This document shows, one piece after another, positions 6,410 through 13,378 of a stretch of DNA of 13,416 nt. The translations under genes and the position numbers were made by a program. Location of the stretch: positions 1 through 13,416 of the forward strand of contig UQPB01000064.1 of NCBI GenBank assembly GCA_900542835.1, in the 5' to 3' direction. A model generated the notes under the pieces. That model did no database searches. It saw only the letters and a list, made by a program, of their open reading frames with translations, and was not told the origin of the DNA. Each line of letters opens with the position of its first letter. Position 1 is the stretch's first letter. Origin of the DNA: an uncultured Pelosinus sp. (GTDB taxonomy: Bacteria > Bacillota > Negativicutes > Sporomusales > Acetonemataceae).

Positions 6410-8065
6410 CTAAGGGCTAAAGCAAATAAAAACAGTCGTGCCGTCTTCACCGGTGGCAAATTTGACAGAGGCATGATGACGTTTGGCAATTTGAAAACAT
6501 AAGGGAATCCCCAGGCCGGTTCCCGAATCCTTAGTCGTAACAAACGGCGTTCCCAAATTTTCCATAACATGATCAGGGATGCCTGTTCCCTGATCAGTGA
6601 TTGCCAAAACAACCTGACCAGCCTCCACAGTAGACCGGATGACAAGCTCTCCCCCCTGCGGCATCGCCTCGATGCCATTGCGAACAAGGTTCAGCAGCAA
6701 TTGCCGTATCTCATTCTCATCCAGCAGCAAACAGGAAGTGTCAGCCAGCTCCAGCCGGGCATCTACCTTATAGGCGACAGCGTCTGCCTGAATCAACGGA
6801 AACAAAGTATTGACAATTTGGGTTAAAGAACATTCCTTGAAGTTAGGCGCCCTCTCTCTGGATAAGGAAAGATATTCGCGGATAATCGCATTCGCTCGGT
6901 CGAGCTCGGCGAGCATCAGTTCAAATTTATCCTTATCATCGCGGTATTTCTCTCTGGTTTTCATCAACTGCAAATATCCGTGAACGGTAGTCATCGGATT
7001 GCGGATCTCATGAGCGACTGTTGCCGCCATTTTGCCGACCAGGTTCATGCGGTCGATCTGATCAGCCATTTTTTCCATGTGCTTGCGCAGGGTAACATCA
7101 CGAATAATCCCTTCCAGGGCAACATTCCGGCCAGCCTCGTCATACAGGGGAATACATTTCTGTTCAATCCATACAGGCGGACTGTTTTCCCGGACCAGCC
7201 GCAGCAGGAGCGGTATCGAAGCCGATTCGGGCCAGCCGCTGACGAAATCAGCCAGCGCCGGCCGGTCTTCCGAATGAATTAAGTCAAAGGCCAGTTTATT
7301 ATTGGCATAGTAATCCTCCGGCGCATAGCCTGTCAATGCTAAGACAGAGGGACTGACATAGCGCAGCTCTTGCCGCGGCCAAAGCTGATAATGATAAATA
7401 ACATCGACAGCATTCTCCGCCAACAGCCGGTATTTGCGCTCATTCAGCATCAGCTCTGAGCGGGTTTTCTCCAGGTACACCATAACGGTACCAATCGCGA
7501 TTGAGAGCCGCAGCAGCCCGCCGATGGTGAAAGACCAGGGAAGAAACCAGGCGCCTCCCAGCGAAAACGGCGCCAAAAAATTGAGGGTGCTCCAGAGGAT
7601 GAACGAATAGCCGGTGATCAAATGTCCATAACCCCGCAGCTCTAAGCGAATAAAGATCAGACCGATCCAGATGCACACATAGCAGCCATAAAAAATTGGC
7701 AATATCAGCTTGTAAATCAGGGAAGCACTGAGAACATTAATCGCTAGATTCAACCCGAAAAGGCCAATGGTGATATACAGCCACCGGCGAGAAAACGGCT
7801 TATCGGCAAACAGGCAGGTTCCCCAGCTAAACAACAGAATACTGACATAAATCAGCAGTTGATAAATGGTCAGACCAACAAACGACTGGCTCCAGCCAAA
7901 CAGACCGGTATCAAACAGCAAATAGCGTGAAAGCAAAAAAAGCCAGGCGATGATCCATAATCCCACGAAACGTTCACGATAGGATGCGTAGAGATAAATA
8001 TAGACAAGAATCATCGAAACCGTTCCGATTGAGGAACCAATTACCCACATACTCATCGAGTTCAT
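6410..8065 (-). CDS. Membrane-bound PAS sensor histidine kinase (sporulation-kinase-like, orphan)
   Basis: This is an autophosphorylating sensor kinase of 551 residues. About seven hydrophobic segments fill residues 8-197 and form a membrane sensor module. A PAS domain follows at about 209-325 (KYRLLAENAVDVIYHY to LEGIIRDVTLRK). The HisKA domain carries the phospho-acceptor His352 in ATVAHEIRNPMTTVHGYLQL. The ATPase domain has the N box NLVRNGIEAM (459-468), G1 DQGTGIP (491-497) and G2 GTGLGIPL (515-522). The HEIRNP-TT-GYLQ block closely resembles the Kin kinases that feed the Spo0F/Spo0A relay. No response regulator is adjacent. The ATG at 8065 has TGGAG about 7 bases upstream. The signal sensed and the partner are unknown. 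A link to sporulation or biofilm control is an inference. Confidence 0.93.
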   Translation of the reverse strand: MNSMSMWVIGSSIGTVSMILVYIYLYASYRERFVGLWIIAWLFLLSRYLLFDTGLFGWSQSFVGLTIYQLLIYVSILLFSWGTCLFADKPFSRRWLYITIGLFGLNLAINVLSASLIYKLILPIFYGCYVCIWIGLIFIRLELRGYGHLITGYSFILWSTLNFLAPFSLGGAWFLPWSFTIGGLLRLSIAIGTVMVYLEKTRSELMLNERKYRLLAENAVDVIYHYQLWPRQELRYVSPSVLALTGYAPEDYYANNKLAFDLIHSEDRPALADFVSGWPESASIPLLLRLVRENSPPVWIEQKCIPLYDEAGRNVALEGIIRDVTLRKHMEKMADQIDRMNLVGKMAATVAHEIRNPMTTVHGYLQLMKTREKYRDDKDKFELMLAELDRANAIIREYLSLSRERAPNFKECSLTQIVNTLFPLIQADAVAYKVDARLELADTSCLLLDENEIRQLLLNLVRNGIEAMPQGGELVIRSTVEAGQVVLAITDQGTGIPDHVMENLGTPFVTTKDSGTGLGIPLCFQIAKRHHASVKFATGEDGTTVFICFSP

Positions 8066-8127
8066 AAGATTACTCCAGTTCTCCTATCCGCCTATCATTG
8101 TTGCAGCAAGATTATTCTGCTGCCTAC

Positions 8128-8165
8128 AAAAAATTCGCCGGCAAGGAATCAGTTCCCTGCCGGCG
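8128..8165 (-). terminator. Intrinsic terminator upstream of the histidine kinase gene
   Basis: A hairpin (8136-8148 paired with 8153-8165) of the same CGCCGGCAAGGAA sequence as the one at 4876 is followed on the minus strand by six T residues (the A-run at 8128-8133). The next minus-strand gene on its 5' side ends at 8435, so this should end the ParA/small-protein transcript after it passes through repeat copy D. A second small stem (GCAGCA...TGCTGC, about 8104-8124) follows it. Confidence 0.83.
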
Positions 8166-8236
8166 AGGCGCCGATTGACTGCCGTCAGCCCGCGCCTTGC
8201 ATTCGATCACAGGACGGGCAGTTTGGCGGTTCAAGA

Positions 8237-8372
8237 TCCATGGAGGGTACAGGAAAATTCCCCATAGAGGACACCGAGGCGCACAGCGGATTATGGTTAA
8301 TAATAAAAAAATCCCGTTTTTCCTCTGTGCCCTCCGTGTATCCTCTGTGTACTCCGTGGAATCGTTCTTCTC
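8237..8372. repeat. Dispersed intergenic element, copy D
   Basis: A left arm with degenerate units (TCCATGGAGGGTACAGG, then ATAGAGGACACCGAGG) runs from 8237 to 8288. An A-rich loop (8289-8315, TTAATAATAAAAAAATCCC) and a right arm (8321-8370) follow. It contains the 22-base core (8329-8350) identical in copies C and E. It lacks the outermost 19-base head seen in C and E. The gene-free stretch 8066-8434 holds this copy and the terminator at 8128-8165. Nothing else was recognised there. Confidence 0.88.
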
Positions 8373-8434
8373 TCCATCATCTCAGGCTTTCACAAAGATT
8401 CCCCTGACTAATTGGCGCGACAGACTTTGAGCGC

Positions 8435-8839
8435 CTAAAATTCCCGGTTAATAATCCAGCCCAGGCCAGCACCGGTAGCCAGGCCGACCACGGCGTTGCC
8501 GGCAATGCCGAAAATCGTCTCCGGCACTAGCAGCACGGTAATCGCACAGCCGGCAATCGCCAGTCCAGCGGTACTATATACCTTCAACCTGCTGGAACGC
8601 GACGGCTGATATGCGTCCACCCACTCCGGCACTGCCGCTGCTGCGGCAGAAGGAACCGGCTCTGGCTCTAACCGTATCGGATCAGAAACTTTGGTGTCAG
8701 CGGGAACGGATAACGCGATCTCAGCCCTGTCAGGCTCAGGCTTCGGTGCAACCTGGAGCGCAACAGACGGCCGCTTTGCGGTTGCCGCGTGCTGTGCCAG
8801 CAGTTTGGCGGCAGCGTTCTTAAAATCCTCTTTAGCCAT
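8435..8839 (-). CDS. Small protein with C-terminal membrane anchor, translationally coupled to a ParA-type ATPase
   Basis: I do not recognise the family. The protein is 134 residues long. It has a short charged N-terminal helix-forming stretch (MAKEDFKNAAAKLLAQ), a long Pro/Ala/Glu-rich low-complexity linker (about 23-75), and two hydrophobic segments (about 88-106 and 108-129), the second Gly/Ala-rich, ending in INREF. The ATG at 8839 overlaps the end of the ParA gene by 8 bases, with GAGGGA about 9 bases upstream inside that gene, so the two are made together. An in-frame ATG at 8857 lacks such a site. The layout resembles the adaptor or cargo partner of orphan ParA/MinD-like positioning ATPases. 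That role is an inference from context. Confidence 0.72.
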   Translation of the reverse strand: MAKEDFKNAAAKLLAQHAATAKRPSVALQVAPKPEPDRAEIALSVPADTKVSDPIRLEPEPVPSAAAAAVPEWVDAYQPSRSSRLKVYSTAGLAIAGCAITVLLVPETIFGIAGNAVVGLATGAGLGWIINREF

Positions 8840-9548
8840 TTGCCATTTCCCTCGCAATCGTCAGATAATCAGCCGCACCGGCACTCCCCGGCCGGTAATC
8901 CAACACACTTTTACCGGAAACCGGACTCTCGGCCACGGCAATATTCTCTCTGACCGTATAAATCGGCACCTGTTCAAAAAACTGCGCGACCTGCCCCAGG
9001 ACCTCACGATGCATTCGCTTACGGGCAGAATAACGCGTAGCCACAATTGCCCGCAACAGTAAAGCGGGATTAGTCTGCTCCCGGATCGTCTCAATTGTTC
9101 CCAGCAGCTGGCTCATCCCTTTCAGGCTCAGCAAATCGGGACAAAGCGGAATCACGACCCAGTCAGCCGCGGTCAGCGCCGCCAAGGTAATCATCCCCAG
9201 CGTTGGCGAACAGTCCAGCAAGATATAATCATAGCGCTGCTCCCGCAGCAGTTGCCGCAACTGTCCGACATCAGGCTGCAGCGTCGCCAGCATTTCGCTT
9301 GACGGCAAAATATCAAAGCCGCCGGCATGCGGAATAACACACTCATTTAGTGAGCAAGTTCCCGCCAGCAGCTCATAGATGGTAGTCTCCGTCTCTCCCA
9401 CCCCCAGCCAGTAGCTAAGGCTCTCCTGGGGATCAAGATCAATCAACAGCACCCGCCGGCCGCATTTCGCCAGTCCGGCGCCAATATTCACCACTGACGC
9501 GGTCTTGCCGACGCCGCCCTTTTGGTTGACAAAGCAGATAACCTTCAC
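8832..9548 (-). CDS. ParA/Soj-family ATPase (orphan, no adjacent ParB)
   Basis: This is a 238-residue ParA-type ATPase. The deviant Walker A KGGVGKT (residues 10-16, with the signature Lys10) and the A' motif LIDLDPQ (35-41) are intact. Walker B is in YDYILLDCSP (105-114). The length suits a ParA without an extra N-terminal DNA-binding domain. Such ATPases form ATP-dependent dimers that move or position cargo on the nucleoid or membrane. There is no ParB-like gene or parS-like repeat nearby. Instead the ATPase overlaps a small membrane-anchored protein, which suggests cargo or pole positioning rather than plasmid partition. The start is GTG at 9548, with AGGAG 6 bases upstream. Why it sits in a polysaccharide locus is unknown. 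Confidence 0.92.
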   Translation of the reverse strand: MKVICFVNQKGGVGKTASVVNIGAGLAKCGRRVLLIDLDPQESLSYWLGVGETETTIYELLAGTCSLNECVIPHAGGFDILPSSEMLATLQPDVGQLRQLLREQRYDYILLDCSPTLGMITLAALTAADWVVIPLCPDLLSLKGMSQLLGTIETIREQTNPALLLRAIVATRYSARKRMHREVLGQVAQFFEQVPIYTVRENIAVAESPVSGKSVLDYRPGSAGAADYLTIAREMANG

Positions 9549-9644
9549 ACTGATCTCCTGTCTCTAAACCAACTTTTTGTCCATTTTCGCTGTCGAAGCC
9601 GGCGGTTCCTGCCATATAAGCGGCTTCTCTGCAATTGTCACGAA

Positions 9645-9673
9645 ATAGTACGCTTTTGAACAGTTCTCCGCAA
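9645..9673 (-). promoter_or_regulatory. Possible sigma-A-type promoter for the ParA pair
   Basis: On the minus strand TTGCGG (9673-9668) and TACTAT (9650-9645) are separated by 17 bases. They lie just after the terminator at 9677-9734 and about 100 bases before the ParA start. The matches are partial (three and four of six), so this is a weak prediction. Confidence 0.3.
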
Positions 9674-9676
9674 CGC

Positions 9677-9734
9677 AAAAAACTTCATGCAGTCTAGATG
9701 CATCAACTCTCAGCCGACACAGCCCAGCATGAAG
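9677..9734 (-). terminator. Terminator-like long-loop hairpin after the membrane-protein gene
   Basis: On the minus strand CTTCATGC (9734-9727) pairs with GCATGAAG (9690-9683) across a 36-base loop and is followed directly by six T residues (9682-9677). An alternative stem ATGCA...TGCAT exists inside the same segment. It separates the membrane-protein gene from the ParA pair. The rest of the 9549-9812 gap holds the possible promoter just described and no convincing gene. Confidence 0.5.
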
Positions 9735-9779
9735 CAGAAATTGATTTACTAGAGAAAGCAATTTAGATATCTGTTGCAC

Positions 9780-9814
9780 CGCTGCCGACTGACTGCTGTC
9801 GCGGCAGCGTTTTT
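9780..9814 (+). terminator. Hairpin with T-run facing the plus strand
   Basis: CGCTGCCG (9780-9787) pairs with CGGCAGCG (9802-9809) and is followed on the plus strand by TTTTT (9810-9814), overlapping the stop codon of the membrane-protein gene. No plus-strand gene is present, so it would act only on antisense transcription, or protect the 3' end of the minus-strand mRNA. It is structurally clear, but its role is uncertain. Confidence 0.4.
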
Positions 9815-10451
9815 AACGCTTACCTGCGGCCTTACCGGTTTTAAACGCGGCGTAGGCACAATGCCAATATTTGCAAGACGCTATCAGGCACAGTGTATAA
9901 CCGAATAATTCCGTCACTTCCTCAATGGCATTTTTAACAATCCGCAGATAGGAATCGGTCAATAAATGCTCCCATAGGATATTCATGCCAAACAGGCGGG
10001 AAAAGACCAAGACCGCCAGCAAGCCGCAAAGCATCATACAGCAGCTTTCACCCTGGCAAAAGTGCCCCAAGCCGCGCAGAGCATTATCTTTATGTTTAAA
10101 AGCAAAAAAGATACAACCGCCAGCAACAAGCACGACAAAGTGAAACCAGGACAAAAGCAGGCTCATATCGGTGATAAAATCCAACTCCCGGATTAATAAA
10201 CAGGCGAAGAAGCCGGCAATCAACAGCATGCCGTATCTTATCTCCCGATACCGGAAGAACAAATAACAAAAAACGCCCGTAATTATAGTCAGCATAATTT
10301 CCTGCAAGAACTCGGTTAAAGAAATTTCCGTAACTCCATTTTCTAAAATCAAAATGTCAACAAAAGGCGCCAGCAAAACCAAGGCGACCAACACGGAATA
10401 CGCCAAGAATTCCAATATTCTTTTCTTTAATAGCAAATAACCTTCATTCAA
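9813..10451 (-). CDS. Unrecognised multi-pass membrane protein
   Basis: I do not recognise a named family. The 212-residue product has about six hydrophobic segments and a basic C-terminus (KTGKAAGKR). Acidic motifs lie at membrane edges: ENGVTEISLTEFLQE after the first segment, RELDF after the third, and AIEEVTELFGY before the last. A Cys-rich patch (GESCCMMLCG) is unusual. The start is uncertain. A TTG at 10451 (10 bases) or an ATT at 10454 (7 bases) follows AGAAGG at 10462-10467. An upstream ATG at 10505 has no ribosome binding site. The gene is visibly more A+T-rich than galE and the transferase. It lies between galE and the ParA pair, with terminator-like structures on both sides. A role in envelope or polysaccharide assembly is possible only by location. 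Confidence 0.7.
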   Translation of the reverse strand: MNEGYLLLKKRILEFLAYSVLVALVLLAPFVDILILENGVTEISLTEFLQEIMLTIITGVFCYLFFRYREIRYGMLLIAGFFACLLIRELDFITDMSLLLSWFHFVVLVAGGCIFFAFKHKDNALRGLGHFCQGESCCMMLCGLLAVLVFSRLFGMNILWEHLLTDSYLRIVKNAIEEVTELFGYTLCLIASCKYWHCAYAAFKTGKAAGKR

Positions 10452-10553
10452 AATAAGTGAACCTTCTTTCCGCAAGTTCGAAGAGACGGTGAGCCTTAGA
10501 AACATGGAAAAATCCAGAACTAAAATACAGGCTTTTTCCGCAAAGAAATAAAC

Positions 10554-10607
10554 CGGACTTTTACAGCACCGCAGGCAAGAAAAGCGAACGTTGCTGCAAA
10601 AAGTCCG
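10554..10607 (-). terminator. Terminator-like hairpin after galE
   Basis: On the minus strand CGGACTTTT-GCAGCA pairs with TGCTGTAAAAGTCCG (9 plus 6 pairs, one bulged T, one G-U). A T-rich tail (GTTTATTTCTTT) follows. It starts about 50 bases after the galE stop codon and would close the transferase-galE transcript. Confidence 0.55.
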
Positions 10608-10659
10608 TCATTTTATCAGATACACTATATAGATATTGCCTGTTTGTCAACTTTATGAC

Positions 10660-11673
10660 TTAATCGCTATATCCGTTCGGGTTATTCAGTTGCCAGCGCC
10701 AGGAATCACGGCACATGTCAGTAAGATCCTTCTGCGCCGTCCAATCCAGTTCTTTAGCCGCCTTCGCCGGATCTGCATAACAGGCCGGAACATCGCCCGA
10801 CCGTCGCGCAGCCAGACGATAGGGGATCTGGCTGCCAGTCGCCGTCTCAAACGCCTTCACCACATCCAATACGCTGTAGCCCTTACCCGTCCCCAGGTTG
10901 AACACATAGCGGCCAGGAGTCTGCATATGCTCCAACGCTTTCAAATGGCCTTGAGCCAGATCGACGACATGGATATAATCCCTGACGCCCGTGCCATCCG
11001 GCGTCGGATAGTCACTGCCAAATACCTGCAAAGCATCCAGACGCCCTACCGCTACCTGAGTAATAAACGGCATCAAATTATTGGGAATGCCGTTGGGATC
11101 TTCACCGATGCGGCCGCTTTCATGAGCCCCGATCGGGTTGAAATACCGCAGCAGCGTAACCGTCCAGCTGCTGTCAGCCACACAAAGATCGCCCAGAATT
11201 TCCTCAATCATCAGTTTGGTACGACCATAAGGATTGGTCACCCCGCCGACCCGACACTCCTCAGACAGCGGCACTCGCTCCGGATCACCATACACCGTCG
11301 CCGATGAACTGAACACCAGCTTGTTCACGCCATAGACCTGCATCGTCTGGCATAGGTTCACCGTACCGGTAACATTATTATGATAATAGGCCAGCGGCTT
11401 CGCCACCGATTCCCCTACCGCCTTCAAGCCGGCAAAGTGAACTACCGCCTCAATCCGGTTCTCGGCAAACACAGGCGCAAGCGCTCCTGCTACCGCCAAA
11501 TCAGCTTCATAAAAGCCAAAATGCTTGCCGGTAATTTCGTTGATCCGGTCCAGCACAGCCGGCTTGCTGTTGGAAAAGTTATCCACGACAACGACCTCAT
11601 ACCCGGCATTGAGAATCTCAACACAAGTATGACTACCAATATAGCCGGCACCGCCGGTAACTAAAATTGCCAT
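10660..11673 (-). CDS. galE: UDP-glucose 4-epimerase
   Basis: The enzyme interconverts UDP-glucose and UDP-galactose using bound NAD. The Rossmann motif GGAGYIG is at residues 7-13. The catalytic triad of the short-chain dehydrogenase type is visible as Ser124 (in FSSSATVYGD), Tyr149 and Lys153 (YGRTK). The substrate-side block LLRYFNPIGAHESGRIGEDP and the stretch GTGVRDYIHVVDLA are typical of GalE. The 337-residue length is normal. The ATG at 11673 lies 2 bases after the stop codon of the sugar transferase, and its GAGGGGAGC ribosome binding site is inside that gene's end, so the two are co-translated. GalE uses the UDP-glucose made by the GalU encoded elsewhere in this window. It could also act on UDP-GlcNAc, which sequence alone does not exclude. 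Confidence 0.97.
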   Translation of the reverse strand: MAILVTGGAGYIGSHTCVEILNAGYEVVVVDNFSNSKPAVLDRINEITGKHFGFYEADLAVAGALAPVFAENRIEAVVHFAGLKAVGESVAKPLAYYHNNVTGTVNLCQTMQVYGVNKLVFSSSATVYGDPERVPLSEECRVGGVTNPYGRTKLMIEEILGDLCVADSSWTVTLLRYFNPIGAHESGRIGEDPNGIPNNLMPFITQVAVGRLDALQVFGSDYPTPDGTGVRDYIHVVDLAQGHLKALEHMQTPGRYVFNLGTGKGYSVLDVVKAFETATGSQIPYRLAARRSGDVPACYADPAKAAKELDWTAQKDLTDMCRDSWRWQLNNPNGYSD

Positions 11674-11675
11674 GA

Positions 11676-13073
11676 TTATGCTCCCCTCGCTTTAACGCTG
11701 TCAGCAGCCGACAGCTGCGCTTGCGCAGACTTTATCTCATTAGCGGCAACGCCAGCGGTGCTATCTTTTAACAGCAATACCCGCACCGTCTGCAGCATTA
11801 CCGCCAAATCGGTCAGCACAGAACAGCGCTGGATATACATCAAATCATAAACCAGCTTGTCTTCCGGCAAGGTGTTGTACTTGCCATACACCTGGGCAAA
11901 ACCGGTTATGCCGGGCTTGACATTGTGGCGATAATGGTAGTTGGCAACCGTCTGCTTAAGCTGTTCGACAAATACCGGCCGCTCCGGCCGCGGCCCGACA
12001 ATGCTCATCTCACCACGCGCAACATTGAATAACTGCGGCAGTTCATCCAAACGCGTCGCCCGCATCAACTTACCCAGACGAGTAATCCGGGGATCGTCCT
12101 CTGTTGCCAGCACCGGCCCAGTCAAGGCTTCTGCATCACTGCGCATCGTGCGAAACTTATAGATGGTAAATGGCTTTTCATCCCTGCCGGTACGGATCTG
12201 GGTATAAAAAACCGGTCCCCGGCTGTCCAGCTTAATCGCTATGGCCAGGATAAGAAACAAAGGCCACAGCACCGCCAAGGAGGCCAGCGCCACGGCCACA
12301 TCCAACCCCCGCTTCAAAATCCGGTTCTCCATCGTCGGCCGCGGATACTTGGCGCGAAAAACAGGGATATCATCAAATTTATCCAGCTCGGTATTCAGAC
12401 AGAACAATTCGTAAAAATCAGGCACCAGCGCCACCTGCTTGCCGCGTTCATGCGCCAACTGCACAATCTGAGCCTTTTCCGCCAGGGGAACATCGGCGGT
12501 AATAATCAGCAGATCAGCCTGCTCGACAGCCTCGCACCAGGAACCGGCCGGCTCAGACGGTTCCATCCGACACTGTCGGATCGTATAGTGAGCAAATGCC
12601 TGCCCCGCTAGCCGCCCGGCAATACGGCCGCCATCTGTCGCCGATCCGATAATCAGCGCGTGCTTGGGTTGCAACCGCGCCTTCTCCAAGCGCCAAATAC
12701 TGTATTTCCAGACAGACAGGCCGATAAACTGAAAAACAGCCGCCCAAAAAAAGACCGCGCGCGAACCACTGGTGGCAAACAGGAAGCTGGCCGCCATCAT
12801 GATTACCCACAGTTGCAATACGGTGACGCCGACGCTGATAATCACCTGCGAGGCTACCATGCGGACAATCGACAACAAACTATTAGCCGCCAGCAACACC
12901 CAAGCGGAAATAAGCAGCACCGGCAGCAGGGGATAATAAGCTGCCAGCAGAAGCTGCGGCGTTGTTTTAACCAAACTGTTCAGCCACACCGCGGCCGCAA
13001 AGCCGGTAAATATCACAACCGTATCGCCAAATAGTAAAAGCGCCCGCCGCGCCAAGGGGAACCGTCTATTCAC
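11676..13073 (-). CDS. Polyprenyl-phosphate sugar-1-phosphate transferase (exopolysaccharide/O-antigen initiating enzyme)
   Basis: The enzyme transfers a hexose-1-phosphate from a nucleotide sugar to undecaprenyl phosphate at the membrane, the first step of repeat-unit assembly. From the GTG start the protein has 465 residues. Four N-terminal membrane segments lie at about 12-125, and a central Rossmann-like region begins at HALIIGSATDGG (139-150). A fifth hydrophobic segment (about 260-282) follows KRGLD. The catalytic Bac_transf domain carries PFTIYKFRTM (301-310), DDPRITRLGK, LDELPQ with the acidic pair Asp343-Glu344, and SIVGPRPERP (357-366). This is the WbaP/WcaJ/CpsE architecture. The sugar (glucose or galactose would match the locus) cannot be read from sequence. 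The GTG at 13073 has AAAGGA about 10 bases upstream. An ATG at 13109 would add 12 residues but has no clear binding site. Confidence 0.94.
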   Translation of the reverse strand: MNRRFPLARRALLLFGDTVVIFTGFAAAVWLNSLVKTTPQLLLAAYYPLLPVLLISAWVLLAANSLLSIVRMVASQVIISVGVTVLQLWVIMMAASFLFATSGSRAVFFWAAVFQFIGLSVWKYSIWRLEKARLQPKHALIIGSATDGGRIAGRLAGQAFAHYTIRQCRMEPSEPAGSWCEAVEQADLLIITADVPLAEKAQIVQLAHERGKQVALVPDFYELFCLNTELDKFDDIPVFRAKYPRPTMENRILKRGLDVAVALASLAVLWPLFLILAIAIKLDSRGPVFYTQIRTGRDEKPFTIYKFRTMRSDAEALTGPVLATEDDPRITRLGKLMRATRLDELPQLFNVARGEMSIVGPRPERPVFVEQLKQTVANYHYRHNVKPGITGFAQVYGKYNTLPEDKLVYDLMYIQRCSVLTDLAVMLQTVRVLLLKDSTAGVAANEIKSAQAQLSAADSVKARGA

Positions 13074-13147
13074 GACACAACCATCCTTTATCCATTGACA
13101 TACTGACATAATACGCCATTACGTAAGGTAAATCCTGCAAATCGTAC

Positions 13148-13171
13148 AAAAAAGAGCGGTTTTTTAACCGC
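13148..13171 (-). terminator. Intrinsic terminator ahead of the sugar transferase gene
   Basis: On the minus strand GCGGTT (13171-13166) pairs with AACCGC (13161-13156) across an AAAA loop and is followed by a C and then six T residues (13153-13148). It would stop transcription entering from the right and so makes the sugar transferase the first gene of its own unit. The stem is short (6 bp). Confidence 0.65.
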
Positions 13172-13203
13172 CAAAACGCCTGTGCACTGTGTGAGACAAA
13201 CTG

Positions 13204-13367
13204 ACGAACCACGGAGGGCACGGAGTTCCACGGAGGGTACAGGGAACTTTTTCCACAAAGGACACTGAGGACCGCAGAGGTGCACAGAGGGCTATGGACA
13301 TTAATAAAAATTTCCGTTTCACCTCCGTGCCCTCCGTGTATCCTCTGTGTCCTCCGTGGAACGTTCT
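13204..13367. repeat. Dispersed intergenic element, copy E (most complete)
   Basis: The outer left units CCACGGAGGGCACGGAGTT (13209-13227) and CACGGAGGGTACAGGG are followed by an inner left arm of four units (13252-13290). An A-rich loop (13291-13318, with ATTAATAAAAATTTCC) and a right arm (13321-13361) complete it. The inner left and right arms are imperfect reverse complements over about 40 bases, so the RNA or single strand could fold into a long hairpin. The right core at 13329-13350 is identical in copies C and D. The 13110-13416 stretch contains this copy, the next one and the terminator, and no gene. Confidence 0.9.
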
Positions 13368-13378
13368 CTCCAGGATGG

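Noticed and set aside
8832..9548. Reading the ParA gene as part of a plasmid or chromosome partition locus
   Set aside because: There is no ParB gene, no parS-like repeats and no replication gene, and the neighbours are envelope and polysaccharide genes.
9591..9597. TGTCGAA heptamer resembling a Spo0A box upstream of the ParA gene
   Set aside because: It is a single 7-base match, and the same heptamer also occurs inside the mutase gene near 2614, so chance is enough to explain it.
9564..9779. 71-residue minus-strand reading frame between the membrane-protein gene and ParA
   Set aside because: It begins at a GTG without a ribosome binding site, runs through the terminator-like hairpin, and has no recognisable protein character.
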